64,000 nucleotides of DNA from Arabidopsis thaliana (GCF_000001735.4 NC_003076.8:5952001-6016000); one strand, 5' to 3'. Shown: positions 20,956-31,839, counted from the stretch's first letter. Numbers and translations are program-made. Notes: generated by a model from the letters alone, not told the origin.

Positions 20956-21975
20956 ATGAATATGATTCAGCGATTCATGCAATCTATGGCAAAGACGCGT
21001 GGCCTCTGTCATCCAGATTGCGTAAAAGCAAGTAGTGAGCAAGAAGATTACGGTAAATGAATCAAATCTTGTTCTAGAGAACATTACTTTATTCGCATCG
21101 TTAAGAGATACTGTGATTGATTTTAGCTGATAGTAGTTTACTCCCTTTTTAATATAGTCTAATCCTTTGAAAGAGTCATATGAATTGACTACAACATTTT
21201 CATTTTTTTTTTGTCTTGCAGATGCGTCTCAGCTCAGTATTTGGTGGATAATGCTGGGAAGGAAGACGACCAGGGAGAAATGGATGAACCAAGCTCTCAG
21301 TTCACTATCGAAAACTTGCATCAGTATATGGTGGAAAATGTCTGGAATAAGAGGTAAGATGTGCAGGGAGAGGGAGCAACCACTCACTGTCAAAGACTGC
21401 CTTGAATGTGCTTTCAAGAAAGGGCTACCGAGAAGAGAACATTGGGCACATGTGGGATGTACATTCAAGGCTCCCCCATTTGCTTGTCACATACCCCGCG
21501 TGCCCATGAAAGGAGAAGTGATTGAGACTAAGAGTTTGGATGAAGCGTTTAAGCTGTTGATTAAACAACCGGTGGGTGCAAGACTCCATGTGTTCAGTCC
21601 AGACCTTGATAATGTTGGAGAGGTAAAGTGTTGTGAGATAAATTTCGAAATTTTCAAAGATCAATGACAAAGTTTTGATCTAATCTTATTCAACCTTTTT
21701 TTTTTGTGTGGTAGGGAGTTTACGAGGGCCTGTCTAGCCTGTCTCGTAAGGAATCACGCTATGTTGGACTTAGGGATGTCATCATAGTTGCAGTGAATAA
21801 GTCCGAGGGAAAAACTGTTGCTACTGTGAAGATATGTTACAAGAAGAAGACTTCATTTGTCAAAGTGTGTTTGAGCCGTATGTTTGTCCAGCTTGGTGGT
21901 GGCGAGGAGTCTCAGGTGAAAGAGCCAACAGGTCTGCTTGTTGACTTCTGTATCCCACGCTTATCTATCAACTAA
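20956..21975 (+). CDS. Uncharacterised protein, papain-like pattern, copy A
   Basis: Three coding exons: 20956-21052, 21222-21622, 21715-21975; 252 residues, all junctions GT-AG. A likely 5-prime UTR exon and intron lie upstream (about 20500-20950), since joining the ATG at 20500 would meet a stop. The C-terminal two thirds (from [10 protein letters not shown]) match copy B at 27268. The pattern ([43 protein letters not shown]) recalls plant papain-fold proteins. Where an active C1A enzyme has His this has RD, and the region that would hold the catalytic Cys is missing, so activity is unlikely; this reading is inference. Relative to copy B, an 82-base deletion followed by a 2-base deletion puts about 46 codons (21233-21370) in a new frame. 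Possibly At5g18040 from gene order. Confidence 0.7.
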
Positions 21976-21999
21976 ACAAGAGCTGAGATCTTGGAAAGT

Positions 22000-22405
22000 A
22001 TCTCCTAGTTGTGGAACCTCTCTATGTTGGTCTCATTTTAAGAATGTTTTATCAGACTTATTTTCTGTTTTATGTATTTTGAAAACCGTATGCTTGTTGT
22101 GAAACTCTGTTTGTGGTCTCAAGTTAAGTTTGTTTTATGAGACTTTAATCTGTGTCAAGAATTGAGATGTTGATCGCTACTTCTTGGATAAATTATATCT
22201 ATAAAATTTAAGAATTGCATTTGATGGAAAGTCTTATATGTAAGCAAAAAAGATTACTGGAAGCCTCAATGGCACCAAAAGGATTTTCTTGCATGTCTTT
22301 GAAACTGCACTTGCAAGCATTTCGTTATGTAATATCTTTAGCTAGATATTGGGGTAATCTGAAGATAGCGGTTAACAAGAGATTTCCGGAAAGTGATCGG
22401 GATTT
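22000..22405. other. Intergenic with possible SAUR scrap
   Basis: About 22000-22190 is the 3-prime flank shared with copy B. At 22224-22330 the plus strand reads KRLLEASMAPKGFSCMSLKLHLQAF, faintly like the variable-to-core junction of a SAUR (compare [10 protein letters not shown]) but too degraded to annotate firmly. Confidence 0.35.
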
Positions 22406-22439
22406 TGAACTCGACGTGCTACCATTGAGGCATGGATCC
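22406..22439 (-). pseudogene. tRNA-Trp remnant
   Basis: tgaactcgacg, the 3-prime end of the tRNA-Trp as read on the plus strand, is joined directly to tgctaccattg...catggatccg, its 5-prime end. About 39 internal bases are lost, removing the T arm and the anticodon arm. It lies downstream of SAUR22 at the same relative place where SAUR19, 20 and 24 have intact tRNA-Trp genes. Confidence 0.85.
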
Positions 22440-22690
22440 GGATGATAAACAGGGAAACATATACTTTTCTAACCATGATTTAACTATAATGAAAGGTTCT
22501 TCAAATGGTGTGGTCTTTAGTTTTCAAAGATCATTCCAAAATGTATTGACATGTCGTGTCGGTTGCACAAAAATGGCATCCATTCTCTAAACTTTTAGAA
22601 CAAGTACTCTTTCAAGAAGAAAGAGAAAAAAGCTATTTACAATGAATTAAGTCTATATCTAACTCGGAAAAACAAAATGTTGGATCATGA

Positions 22691-22963
22691 TCATTGGAGC
22701 CGAGAAGTCACATTGATGAACGTATCTTCATGACAAGGTATCGTTAAGCCCCCCATCGGATGATCAAACCCAAACTCATCTTCAGATTTACTGAGCAGAG
22801 CTTGAAAAGAAGGTTGGTTCAAGTATGAGAGTGGCACTAAGTATCTTTTCTTCTGGCTCTCTCCTACGTACACTGCAAGAAACCCTTTTGGTGCCGCCGA
22901 GACTGCTGCGGTGGAGCGGCTTAGAATCTTTTTTGCACCCAGTAGACTTCTCACCAGAGCCAT
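22691..22963 (-). CDS. SAUR22: SAUR auxin-responsive small protein (SAUR19 clade)
   Basis: Intronless, 90 residues, [28 protein letters not shown] onward. It differs from the clade at IPCHEDTF (His for Pro) and SEDEFGF (Asp for Glu). TATA at about 23091-23101 and TGTCTC at 23197-23202, about 235 bp upstream of the start. DST-like 3-prime motif at about 22633-22663. It forms a head-to-head inverted pair with SAUR23; the upstream regions of both are homologous and meet near 23480. Confidence 0.95.
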   Translation of the reverse strand: MALVRSLLGAKKILSRSTAAVSAAPKGFLAVYVGESQKKRYLVPLSYLNQPSFQALLSKSEDEFGFDHPMGGLTIPCHEDTFINVTSRLQ

Positions 22964-23196
22964 TTATAATTCTCTATTTGTCTGAAAATTTGATTTCTTT
23001 TTTAAGCAAATCTGAAGATGAATGAAAAGATTCAAGTTATTGGATATATTGCTTGTTGTTGGTTGATGATAGAAAGAATGGGTTTATGTGTGTATATATA
23101 GAAATATCAATGAAGGAGTTAAGCCTCTCTGAAAAAATCATTGAAACTCTTGGTCTTGAAGCGTGGGACAAACTAGAGCAAGAGTTCACATGGTTC

Positions 23197-23202
23197 TGTC
23201 TC
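23197..23202 (+). promoter_or_regulatory. AuxRE core TGTCTC, SAUR22 promoter
   Basis: Canonical hexamer in the block catggttctgtctctaccat, homologous to that of SAUR20. Confidence 0.5.
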
Positions 23203-23607
23203 TACCATTTGGAAAAGATGCATTAATGTAACTTGTCTTGGTGAGATAATTAACAAACTCCATATGCAATTCACAAGGGCTTGTTTGCTCAATGTTTTGT
23301 TTAGATAAGACATATTCTACTGTCAATAATAAAGGCCAGCAACTTTCTCTTCTTCAAATTCTGTGATGATCTATTCTTGAATCTCTGTGGTCTAAAATTG
23401 TAAATGGGGTTTAATAAGAAATTATAGTGGGTACTGATGTTGTTCAACAACAGAACAACAAATCCTATCGTTTAAAACATTGAAAAAACAGTCCTTTGTG
23501 AACTTATGGAGTTTGTTTTTCGTTTACTGTCCCACACTCAATTTATTGTTAGATTATCTCATCAAGACGAACTGCATTAAACTAAATCTTTCCAGATGGT
23601 AAAGACA

Positions 23608-23818
23608 TATTGATAGGCAACATAATCTTAGCTCGCCGTGAGAATCCATCTTTTGCATATCTGCTTCAACAATGGTTTGCTCATGAGTAATCTCTGCATT
23701 CTCATAATCTCATTTCATGATTAGGCTTTTAAAAAAAATCTTAGCTATGCCAAGCTCTTGCTAAGAAAATGTTCCTCTTGGTAATGATAATCACAGTTTA
23801 TCCAAAAAAAAACAAAAA
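23608..23818. other. About 210 bp insertion in the SAUR23 promoter
   Basis: All other SAUR promoters read continuously through ggtaaagacagaaccatgtg (or its complement). Here the string is split: ggtaaagaca ends at 23607 and agaaccatgtg resumes at 23819-23821. The inserted DNA ends in an A-rich tract (ccaaaaaaaaacaaaaaac) next to the junction, which suggests a retroposed or SINE-like piece, but no SINE promoter boxes were recognised. Confidence 0.7.
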
Positions 23819-24029
23819 ACAGAACCATGTGAACTCTGTCCCACGCTTCAAGACCACAAGTTTCAATGACTTTTCAGAGCGGTTTCTACTCCTTCATTGA
23901 TATTTCTATATATACACATATAGCCTCATTCTTTCAATCATCAACCAACACCAAGCAATCCATTAACTTGAATCTTTCATACATCTTTTCAGAAGCTTTA
24001 AAAATAATTCAAACTTTCAGACAAAAGAA

Positions 24030-24302
24030 ATGGCTTTGGTGAGAAGTCTATTGGTTGCAAAGAAGATTCTTAGCCGCTCCGCCGCAGCAGTCTCGGCGCC
24101 ACCAAAAGGGTTTCTTGCAGTGTACGTAGGAGAGAGCCAGAAGAAGAGATATTTAGTGCCACTCTCATACTTGAACCAGCCTTCTTTTCAAGCTCTGCTC
24201 AGTAAATCCGAAGAAGAGTTTGGGTTCGATCATCCGATGGGTGGCTTAACGATCCCTTGTCCCGAAGATACTTTCATCAATGTGACTTCTCGGCTCCATT
24301 GA
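24030..24302 (+). CDS. SAUR23: SAUR auxin-responsive small protein (SAUR19 clade)
   Basis: Intronless, 90 residues. It starts [28 protein letters not shown], with Val where siblings have Gly at position 9 and PP where they have AP, and ends TSRLH. Core motifs are intact. TATA at about 23905-23915. The upstream auxin block is displaced by the about 210 bp insertion listed separately. DST-like 3-prime motif at about 24330-24360. No tRNA downstream. Confidence 0.95.
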   Translation: MALVRSLLVAKKILSRSAAAVSAPPKGFLAVYVGESQKKRYLVPLSYLNQPSFQALLSKSEEEFGFDHPMGGLTIPCPEDTFINVTSRLH

Positions 24303-26572
24303 TGATTATCCAACATAGTGTTTTTTCGAGTTAGAGATAGAGTTGTTTCCTTGTAAATAGAGGAATTTTTTGTTCCTTTTTTTTTTTTTTTTTTCTCTTT
24401 CATCTTGAAAAAGTTCTTCTAAATTTTTTGGAAGTGGATGTAGATGCAGTTTTTGTGCTATATACACAATCATAATTCATGTTAACACATTTTGGATCGA
24501 TTATGGAAAAAGAATGGATATCACCAACTGAAGAACTCTTTTCTTATATTATAATTGTTGTTAAATAAAACCAAGTGAGATTACGGAAATTATATGACAA
24601 TCTCTAGCTGGCTTTTGGAGTAATTTAGTTGTGTAGTGAGATCACTGAAATTACAATCTTTGTAACATTTTTAACGATAAATAAACGATTGTTGCCCAAT
24701 GATGTTAAAGACTTAGGGGTGTTATTGGTTCCTAATTTACAAGGAACTAGATTTTAAAATATTTATATTAAAATTTACAATCTTATTATTTTTTAAAAGT
24801 AATATATATTAAAATTTACAATTTTTTTTTTTATAAAATATTTATAATTTACAGTTTATAATTGTTATTAAATAACGTTATACCACGAATCCATGAGAGA
24901 ATTGTTAAAAAACTGAAGTTTTAACCCCTATGAAAACAGTATATTAATAATATTTTAAAATTTTATAAATATCGATTCAAATATATCCACCATATAACCC
25001 AATTCCAAAATAAAACCCGTTCTGTAATTTCTTTATCCGTCCCGTGATTTTTTTTTTTAAAGTAGTAATTTTTAAAATTTAAGAATTATTTATTATATAT
25101 AAAAATTTTGCAAATTGTATCATTCTCTAATACATTTATATTTTATAGTTTAATTTTATATATAGTAACATTATACATACCACATAACATTTTTGATTTT
25201 ATATAATCTTTTCTAAATTAGGATGATTTGATATGTTTAATATTAGTGGTCTTAAAAATAATAAATTTTAGATTTAACCCGTATTGAAACGGTGGATTAA
25301 TTATATTTTACTTTTTTATTAATGTTGATTCAAAAACCCGTCCCTCCAAATCTGTCTTGCCAAAAAGCCATTTATTTTATTAATATTAATTTTATTTATG
25401 ATATGACTCTGAATTATAATCTAAATATTTTAGCTAATAACATAGGAGTGCACCATATTTATTTAATAGGGGAATATACCATATGACCCGAATTCACTTT
25501 TATCCAAATCCACCAAAAAAAAAGTCTTGCAAAAATACTATAGAGATAAGAAACGATAGTCGGTTTTGATAGGTATAAGATTAGCAAATATATTAGTTAG
25601 CTTAAATTAGTTAAAAAATACAAATTGAAAAGATATATTACACTTTATTCGAATCTAGTATCAAAACTTATATAACACAGAGATTTGATAATTTTTTAAT
25701 TGTTGAATACTTTTTTTTTGTGCTAATTTTTATGTGATTAAGATTTAATTGATTTCGTATATAAAATATTAAATTTTTTTACGAACTTATTTGTTTATAA
25801 TATGGTGAGAGATAAATATTTGAATATTCAGTATATTTTGCTTCAGTTTAGGAAATCTTTGATGACCCGTCTTTAGATCCAATAAGCCCTACAATTAAGA
25901 GATGAATATTGACGTTAAATGATTTTGGTAACCTTAATGACGTCATTAAAAGATTTTGTTTTTGATTAAATTTTTCTAATGGCATTGTCATGTAATTAAT
26001 TACAAAAATTAAGGTTACATTTAAAATGTACTTCCCAAATAATATAGTAGGATTTGGATGACTTCAATCACATTCTAGAAAGTAAATACTTTCATGATTT
26101 AAATAAATAAATGATTATAAAGTATTGTTAGAGAGATTTTTCTATAATCTTGTTGATTAGTTTTTTATAATCTTATAAAGTTTCTCAAACAATCTCTTTA
26201 TTTTTATAATAATTTTCATGATTTTCCATGACTTTATTTTGTAAAAAAAAATGTAAAAAGTCATGAACCAATCAGAGATTCTTTTGTTTTAATTGAATAA
26301 CACAAAACTTATTTTTAATGATTTTGTAAGAGTATGAATACAATAACTCCAAATTTATAAAGATGTTAAATTACTTCTTACAAATCTTAAATAAATAACA
26401 CAAAACTTTAACATACTTTTAATAAATCTTAATTGAATAACAACAGATTTTACATGACATTTTAAACCAGTAAAACTCTTTTGAAATCATAAACCAATAG
26501 CGTCCCTTTTGAAAACAGTGGCAGATGGCAAAAAAAACAAGGCCATTTTAAGGAAAACTGGCAAACGGCGTC
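24303..26572. other. AT-rich 2.3 kb intergenic stretch
   Basis: No gene. Three parts look repeat-derived. First, ggggtgttattggttcct at about 24717, a typical DNA-transposon-like end. Second, a stretch at about 24960-25500 with motifs such as aacccgtattgaaacggtgg and tccgtcccgtga that resemble degraded Helitron/Basho-type intergenic repeats. Third, about 26080-26450, with repeated tttataatctt and cacaaaactt strings. None could be delimited. Confidence 0.35.
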
Positions 26573-26604
26573 CTGTTGCACTGTTGCACTGTTGCACTGT
26601 TGCA
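26573..26604. repeat. (CTGTTGCA)x4 microsatellite
   Basis: Four perfect tandem copies of the octamer ctgttgca, in the promoter/leader region of copy B; absent from the homologous region of copy A (about 20330-20400). Confidence 0.9.
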
Positions 26605-27267
26605 GTCCCAAAAGCGACATCGTTTTGGGATAAAGATGAGGGTATATAGGGTTTGGCATGGGGCTTTGTGAGTTTCGCGAACATTCTCAGAGCTTCTCTC
26701 TACGCGGCGATTGCGATTGCGACTACGACTGTCTCCTGATTATCGCCTCTCTGTGAGATCTCCGGTACCTTTCTCTCTTTTTTTCTTTCTCTGTTGGATT
26801 CTTTTAGCTTGTTATGTGTTTGTTAAGGATTCTGTTCCGTGACTTGGCGTTTCTCAGTGCGATTTGTGAACAGAAATGAACTTTTAGGGTTTTCACTTTT
26901 TGTTTTGGATGAATGATACTGAATCCGTTGTTTATGTTAGAGTTAATCTTTGTTAACGGAAGCTATCATCGTTAGTTTTGTTCAGTCTAAAGCTTTTTGT
27001 TCGACGATTTTTCCTCTGCAAGTAGAAACTTGAAACCATGTTTATGATTTTAGCTAGTTAGGTCTTGTTTTGTCTTTCCTTTTGCTTTATCTGCTTGATT
27101 CTGCTGGATTTTGTAAAGTGGTTATGTTTATGTCAAAAACTGAAACCATGTTTATGCTTTTAGCTAGTTAAGTCTTGTTTTGTTTTTCTTTTTTCTTTAT
27201 CTGCTTGATTCTTCTGAATGTGTTCTTCTACTGGATTCTACTTCAAACCAGGGATAAGTAATCGAAG

Positions 27268-28376
27268 ATGGATATGAATCAGCTATTCATGCAATCTATT
27301 GCAAACAGTCGTGGACTCTGTCATCCAGATTGCGAAAAAGCAAATAATGAGCGTGAAGATTATGGTAAATAATCAAATCTTTAATCTAGAGAAATTTACT
27401 TTCTTCGCATCATTTAAAGAAACGGTGATTGATTTTAACTGATTGTTTGCTTCCGTTTTTAATGTAACATGTTCAATCTAATCTTTTGAAAAAATCATAT
27501 GAATTGACTGCAACGTTTTCATCTTTTTTTTGTCTTCCAGATGCGTCTCAACATGCCGCTATGGTAGCGGTGAATCTGATTAGCTCTGCACGGGTTATCC
27601 TCAAGCTTGATGCTGTGTATACTGAGTACTCAGCTCAGTATTTGGTGGATAATGCTGGGAAGGAAGACAACCAGGGAGAAATGGATCAACAAAGCTCTCA
27701 GCTCACTCTCCAAAACTTGCTTCAGTATATGGATGAAAATGTCTGGAATAAGAAGGAAGATGTGCAGGGAGAAAGGGAGCAACCACTCACTGTCAAAGAC
27801 TGCCTTGAATGTGCTTTCAAGTAAGGGCTACCGAGAAGTGAGCAGTGGGCACATGTGGGATGTCCGTTCAAGGCTCCACCATTTGCCTGTCAGATTCCTC
27901 GCGTGCCCATGAAAGGAGAAGTGATTGAGACTAAGAGTTTGGATGAAGCGTTTAAGCTGTTGATTAAACAACCGGTGGGAGCAAGACTCCATGTCTTCAG
28001 TCCAGAGCTTGATAATGTTGGAGAGGTAATGTGTTGTTAGATAAATTTCGAATTTTCAGAGATCAATGACAAAGTTTTGATCTAATCTTGTTCAACTTTT
28101 TTGTTTGTGTGGTAGGGATTTTACGAGGGCCTGTCTAGCCAGTCTAGTAAGGAATCACGCTATGTTGGACTTAGGGATGTAATCATAGTTGCAGTGGATA
28201 AGTCCGAGGGAAAAACTGTTGCTACTGTGAAGATCTGTTACAAGAAGAAGACTTCATTTGTCAAAGTGCTTGTGAGCCGTATGTTTGTCCAGCTTGGTGG
28301 TGGTGAGGAGTCTCAGGTGAAAGAGCCAGCAGGTCTGCTTGTTGACTTCTGTATCCCACGCTTATCTGTCAACTAA
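27268..28376 (+). pseudogene. Uncharacterised papain-like gene, copy B, interrupted
   Basis: Same exon structure as copy A: 27268-27364, 27541-28025, 28116-28376. Exon 2 is 84 bases longer and preserves what is probably the original frame ([38 protein letters not shown]), which fits a papain-like N-terminal half in which the catalytic Cys region reads AAM. A TAA at 27822-27824 stops the frame after CLECAFK, exactly where copy A reads on with KKGLPRREHWAHVG. Beyond the stop, the frame is fully open to the shared C-terminus KEPAGLLVDFCIPRLSVN. It could still be expressed as a truncated protein of about 125 residues. Possibly At5g18065. Confidence 0.7.
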
Positions 28377-28820
28377 ACAAGAGCTGAGATCTTATCTGCT
28401 AGTTGTGGAACCTCTCTATGTTGGTCTTATTTTAAGAATGTTTTATCAGACTTATTTTCTGTTATCTTGAAAACCGTATGCTTGTTGTGAAACCCTGGTT
28501 GTTGTTTGAAGTTAAGATTGTTTTATGAGACTTTTATCTGTGTGTTTAGAAGTTATTGGTCGCGCTACTTTCTAAATTATGTAGTATCCATCTGCTTAAA
28601 TGTGACGCCAATTGGGCATTACGCATTCTCCCAAAATCCAAGTCATGATGAAGCTTTTTTTCGTTGAAAAACTTTCTGCGATTAGCATTAACACCATTGT
28701 GTCTCACACATAACGTGACAGTCACATTTGAATATTGTAACCTCTTGAACAACTCTTTCCTCGAGGGAAAAGGTTGACCTAACTCGAGCTAAATAACGTT
28801 TGATCTATCTTCTTTCTGGA
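28377..28820. other. Intergenic, copy B 3-prime flank to SAUR fragment
   Basis: About 28377-28540 is homologous to the 3-prime flank of copy A; the rest shows nothing recognised. Confidence 0.4.
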
Positions 28821-28995
28821 TCATCTTCCCTGTAGCGCAGTTACAGAGATGAAGGCATCTTCAGGACAAGGGATCGTTAAGCCACATATCGGATGATCGT
28901 ACCCAAACACTTCCTCTGATTTACTGAGAAGAGCTTGACATGAAGGCTGGTTCAAGTATGATAGTGGCACCATATATCTCTTCTTCTGGACCTGG
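28821..28995 (-). pseudogene. SAUR 3-prime half fragment
   Basis: The minus strand reads [56 protein letters not shown] then stop: the second half of a SAUR with an open frame. The N-terminal half is absent; sequence diverges at the DQV point. The same DQV precedes KKRY in the broken SAUR at 15446, so both come from the same divergent SAUR lineage. It lies only about 120 bp from the DRT101 start on the opposite strand. Confidence 0.8.
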
Positions 28996-29116
28996 TCAAA
29001 TAAACTAATGTAACAATTACATAGTCAAATAAAAATGCTTCCTTTTATGTCAAAAAAGCTTACTTTACGTTGATTAGCTTCATTTCTCCTCCTTCTCTGT
29101 TTCTCTCACAAGTACC

Positions 29117-30787
29117 ATGGACGAGATCCAAATAGCTTCAATCCTCAAATCATCTGAGCTTTTTCCGATTCCACAAGGCGTCAAGCTTTCGTATGGAACA
29201 GCTGGATTCAGAGGCGATGCAAAGTTATTGGAATCAACTGTGTATAGAGTTGGGATTCTCTCAGCTCTCCGATCACTTAAGCTTGGATCAGCCACCGTCG
29301 GGCTTATGATCACAGCTTCGCATAACAAAGTCTCTGACAATGGCATTAAAGTTTCAGATCCATCTGGTTTTATGCTTTCTCAGGAATGGGAGCCTTTTGC
29401 AGATCAGATCGCTAACGCATCTTCTCCTGAAGAACTCGTTTCGTTGATTAGAAAATTCATGGAGAAGGAAGAGATTGCAATCGGAGAGAATAATAAAGGT
29501 GCAGAGGTTTGGTTGGGAAGAGATACTAGACCTAGTGGTGAATCACTTCTCAGAGCTGGTGAGATCGGAGTTGGTTCAATTTTGGGATCTGTTGCGATTG
29601 ACATTGGGATTTTGACAACTCCGCAATTGCATTGGATGGTTAGAGCTAAGAATAAAGGTCTTAAGGCAACTGAGAATGATTACTTTGAGAATCTATCTAC
29701 TTCGTTTAGGTGTTTGATTGATTTGATTCCAAGCAGTGGAAATGATAAGTTAGAGATTAGCAAATTGCTTGTAGATGGTGCTAATGGTGTAGGTGGACAG
29801 AAGATTGAGAAGCTAAGAGGGTCTTTGAGTAATTTAGATGTTGAGATTCGTAACACAGGGAGAGATGGTGGTGTGCTTAATGAAGGTGTAGGTGCTGATT
29901 TTGTGCAGAAAGAAAAGGTTTTGCCTGTAGGATTTGGGTTTAAGGATGTTGGGATGAGGTGTGCGAGTTTGGATGGTGATGCAGATCGATTGGTTTACTT
30001 TTACATTCCTTCAGATTCTTCTGAAAAGGTTGAGCTACTTGACGGTGATAAGATTCTGTCTTTGTTTGCTCTCTTCATCAAAGAGCAACTAAATGCTCTG
30101 GAGGATGATGAAGAAAGGAAGCAGTCTCGTCTTGGTGTTGTGCAGACAGCTTACGCGAATGGTGCGTCTACTGATTACCTAAAGCATTTGGGTTTAGATG
30201 TTGTTTTTGCTAAAACTGGAGTTAAGCATTTACACGAGAAAGCAGCAGAGTTTGATATTGGAATCTACTTTGAAGCTAATGGCCACGGGACTATTCTCTT
30301 CTCGGAATCTTTCCTATCTTGGTTAGTTTCCAAACAAAAGGATCTTACGGCTAAAGGTCAGGGTGGTTCTGAAGAGCACAAAGCTGTTTCTAGACTAATG
30401 GCGGTGAGTAATCTGATTAACCAAGCGGTAGGTGATGCTCTAAGTGGAGTGCTCTTGGTTGAAGTGATTCTACAACACCTGGGATGGTCGATAGAGAAGT
30501 GGAATGAGCTATACAAGGACCTTCCTAGCAGGCAGATCAAGGTCGAAGTTCCAGATAGAACAGCGGTTGTGACCACAAGCGAAGAAACCGAGGCTCTGAG
30601 ACCTATGGGGATTCAAGATGCTATTAATTCTGAAATCAAGAAGTACTCGCGTGGCAGAGCTTTTATAAGGCCATCGGGTACAGAAGATGTGGTGAGAGTA
30701 TATGCAGAGGCTTCCACTCAAGAAGATGCTGATTCTTTGGCTAATTCTGTGGCTCAGCTCGTCAAAAGCTTCCTTGGTTCAAGCTAA
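29117..30787 (+). CDS. DRT101: Phosphoacetylglucosamine mutase
   Basis: Single exon, 556 residues, matching the eukaryotic AGM1 family. The enzyme interconverts GlcNAc-6-phosphate and GlcNAc-1-phosphate on the cytosolic route to UDP-GlcNAc. All four phosphohexomutase signatures are present: the phosphoserine loop TASHNK (Ser69), the metal-binding loop DGDADR (Asp286, 288, 290), the sugar-recognition loop EANGHG (from 386) and the phosphate-binding loop RPSGTED (from 518). DRT101 was originally named for partial complementation of DNA-repair-deficient bacteria. It is an unrelated housekeeping gene embedded in the SAUR cluster; its promoter region is squeezed against a truncated SAUR, so part of its upstream DNA may derive from that copy. 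Confidence 0.96.
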   Translation: MDEIQIASILKSSELFPIPQGVKLSYGTAGFRGDAKLLESTVYRVGILSALRSLKLGSATVGLMITASHNKVSDNGIKVSDPSGFMLSQEWEPFADQIANASSPEELVSLIRKFMEKEEIAIGENNKGAEVWLGRDTRPSGESLLRAGEIGVGSILGSVAIDIGILTTPQLHWMVRAKNKGLKATENDYFENLSTSFRCLIDLIPSSGNDKLEISKLLVDGANGVGGQKIEKLRGSLSNLDVEIRNTGRDGGVLNEGVGADFVQKEKVLPVGFGFKDVGMRCASLDGDADRLVYFYIPSDSSEKVELLDGDKILSLFALFIKEQLNALEDDEERKQSRLGVVQTAYANGASTDYLKHLGLDVVFAKTGVKHLHEKAAEFDIGIYFEANGHGTILFSESFLSWLVSKQKDLTAKGQGGSEEHKAVSRLMAVSNLINQAVGDALSGVLLVEVILQHLGWSIEKWNELYKDLPSRQIKVEVPDRTAVVTTSEETEALRPMGIQDAINSEIKKYSRGRAFIRPSGTEDVVRVYAEASTQEDADSLANSVAQLVKSFLGSS

Positions 30788-31839
30788 AGAACCATCTGAA
30801 TTTCTGCAAGAGTATGTTAATGGGAGATTTTTTTAATTTTCTTGTTCACCTCTTAGCTTTTACATCTTTTGTGTAACCCGAATGACAAGTTTTCTTCTCA
30901 GCTTCTTTTGATTTACTTCGTTTCTCTTCTAGCTCTTCTGCTTCTTTCTCCTCAACGTAAACCTGTAAATGCTTTACTTTCCTGAAAAGAATCAGCAACG
31001 CCATTACTCTTTTTTATTAATGAAGCTCTAAGAACAGAATGTTTCTTCTCCTGAAATTGTGTAAGGGAAAGATAGTTGTTAAGGAATCAGTAGCAGCTAC
31101 TTTATAGTAAGATCATAACAATGGTGTACTTGAAGAAACGTTATGCCGTAATCTTTGGCTTAAGAGGGAACATAGCTCATGCCTTTTGTTTTCCTGTCCT
31201 ATCTCTAATCAACTTGGTCTCCGACAGTGACTTCACAACAAACCTACCACAGAATCTTCTTTTACTTACAACTTTCATGTGAGATCCTATTTGTGGGTAT
31301 GATAAAAGAACAACTTAACCAGTGACAGGGACTTGTTGTTATGTTGTTGAGAAACTTCAGGTCCCCACTTTAAGTTGTTATTAAATCCATTTAGACCAAA
31401 GAGATTAGAGAATAGGATCATCACTGAACATGGAGAAGAGAGAAACTTGCTGGCTTTTATTATTGACAATAGCATATGTCATATCTAAAAAACATTGAGA
31501 AGACAGTCCCTTGTGAATTGCATATGAAGTTTGTAGTTTAATGTCCCACACACTCCAATAATTATGTCATCAAAACAAATTTCATTAATGCATCTTTCCA
31601 AATGGTAAAGACAAAGCCATGTTCTCTGTTTTAGTATGTCCAACGCGTCAAAACCACAAGTTTCAATGATTTTTTCAGAGAAATTTCAACTCCTTAGTTG
31701 ATCTTGCTATATATATACTCACATAACTCACTCTTTCAATCATCAACCAACAACAAGAAATCCAATAACTTGAATCTTTTCATACATCTTCAGAAGCTTC
31801 AAAAAGAATTCAAACATTTTAAACAAAAAAACAATAGAT
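30788..31839. other. DRT101 3-prime flank and SAUR24 promoter
   Basis: From about 31270 the sequence is the conserved SAUR upstream block (aaaagaacaacttaacc, cttcaggtccccac, ttgacaatagca). SAUR24 TATA box ctatatatatac at about 31708-31719. No other gene. Confidence 0.55.
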
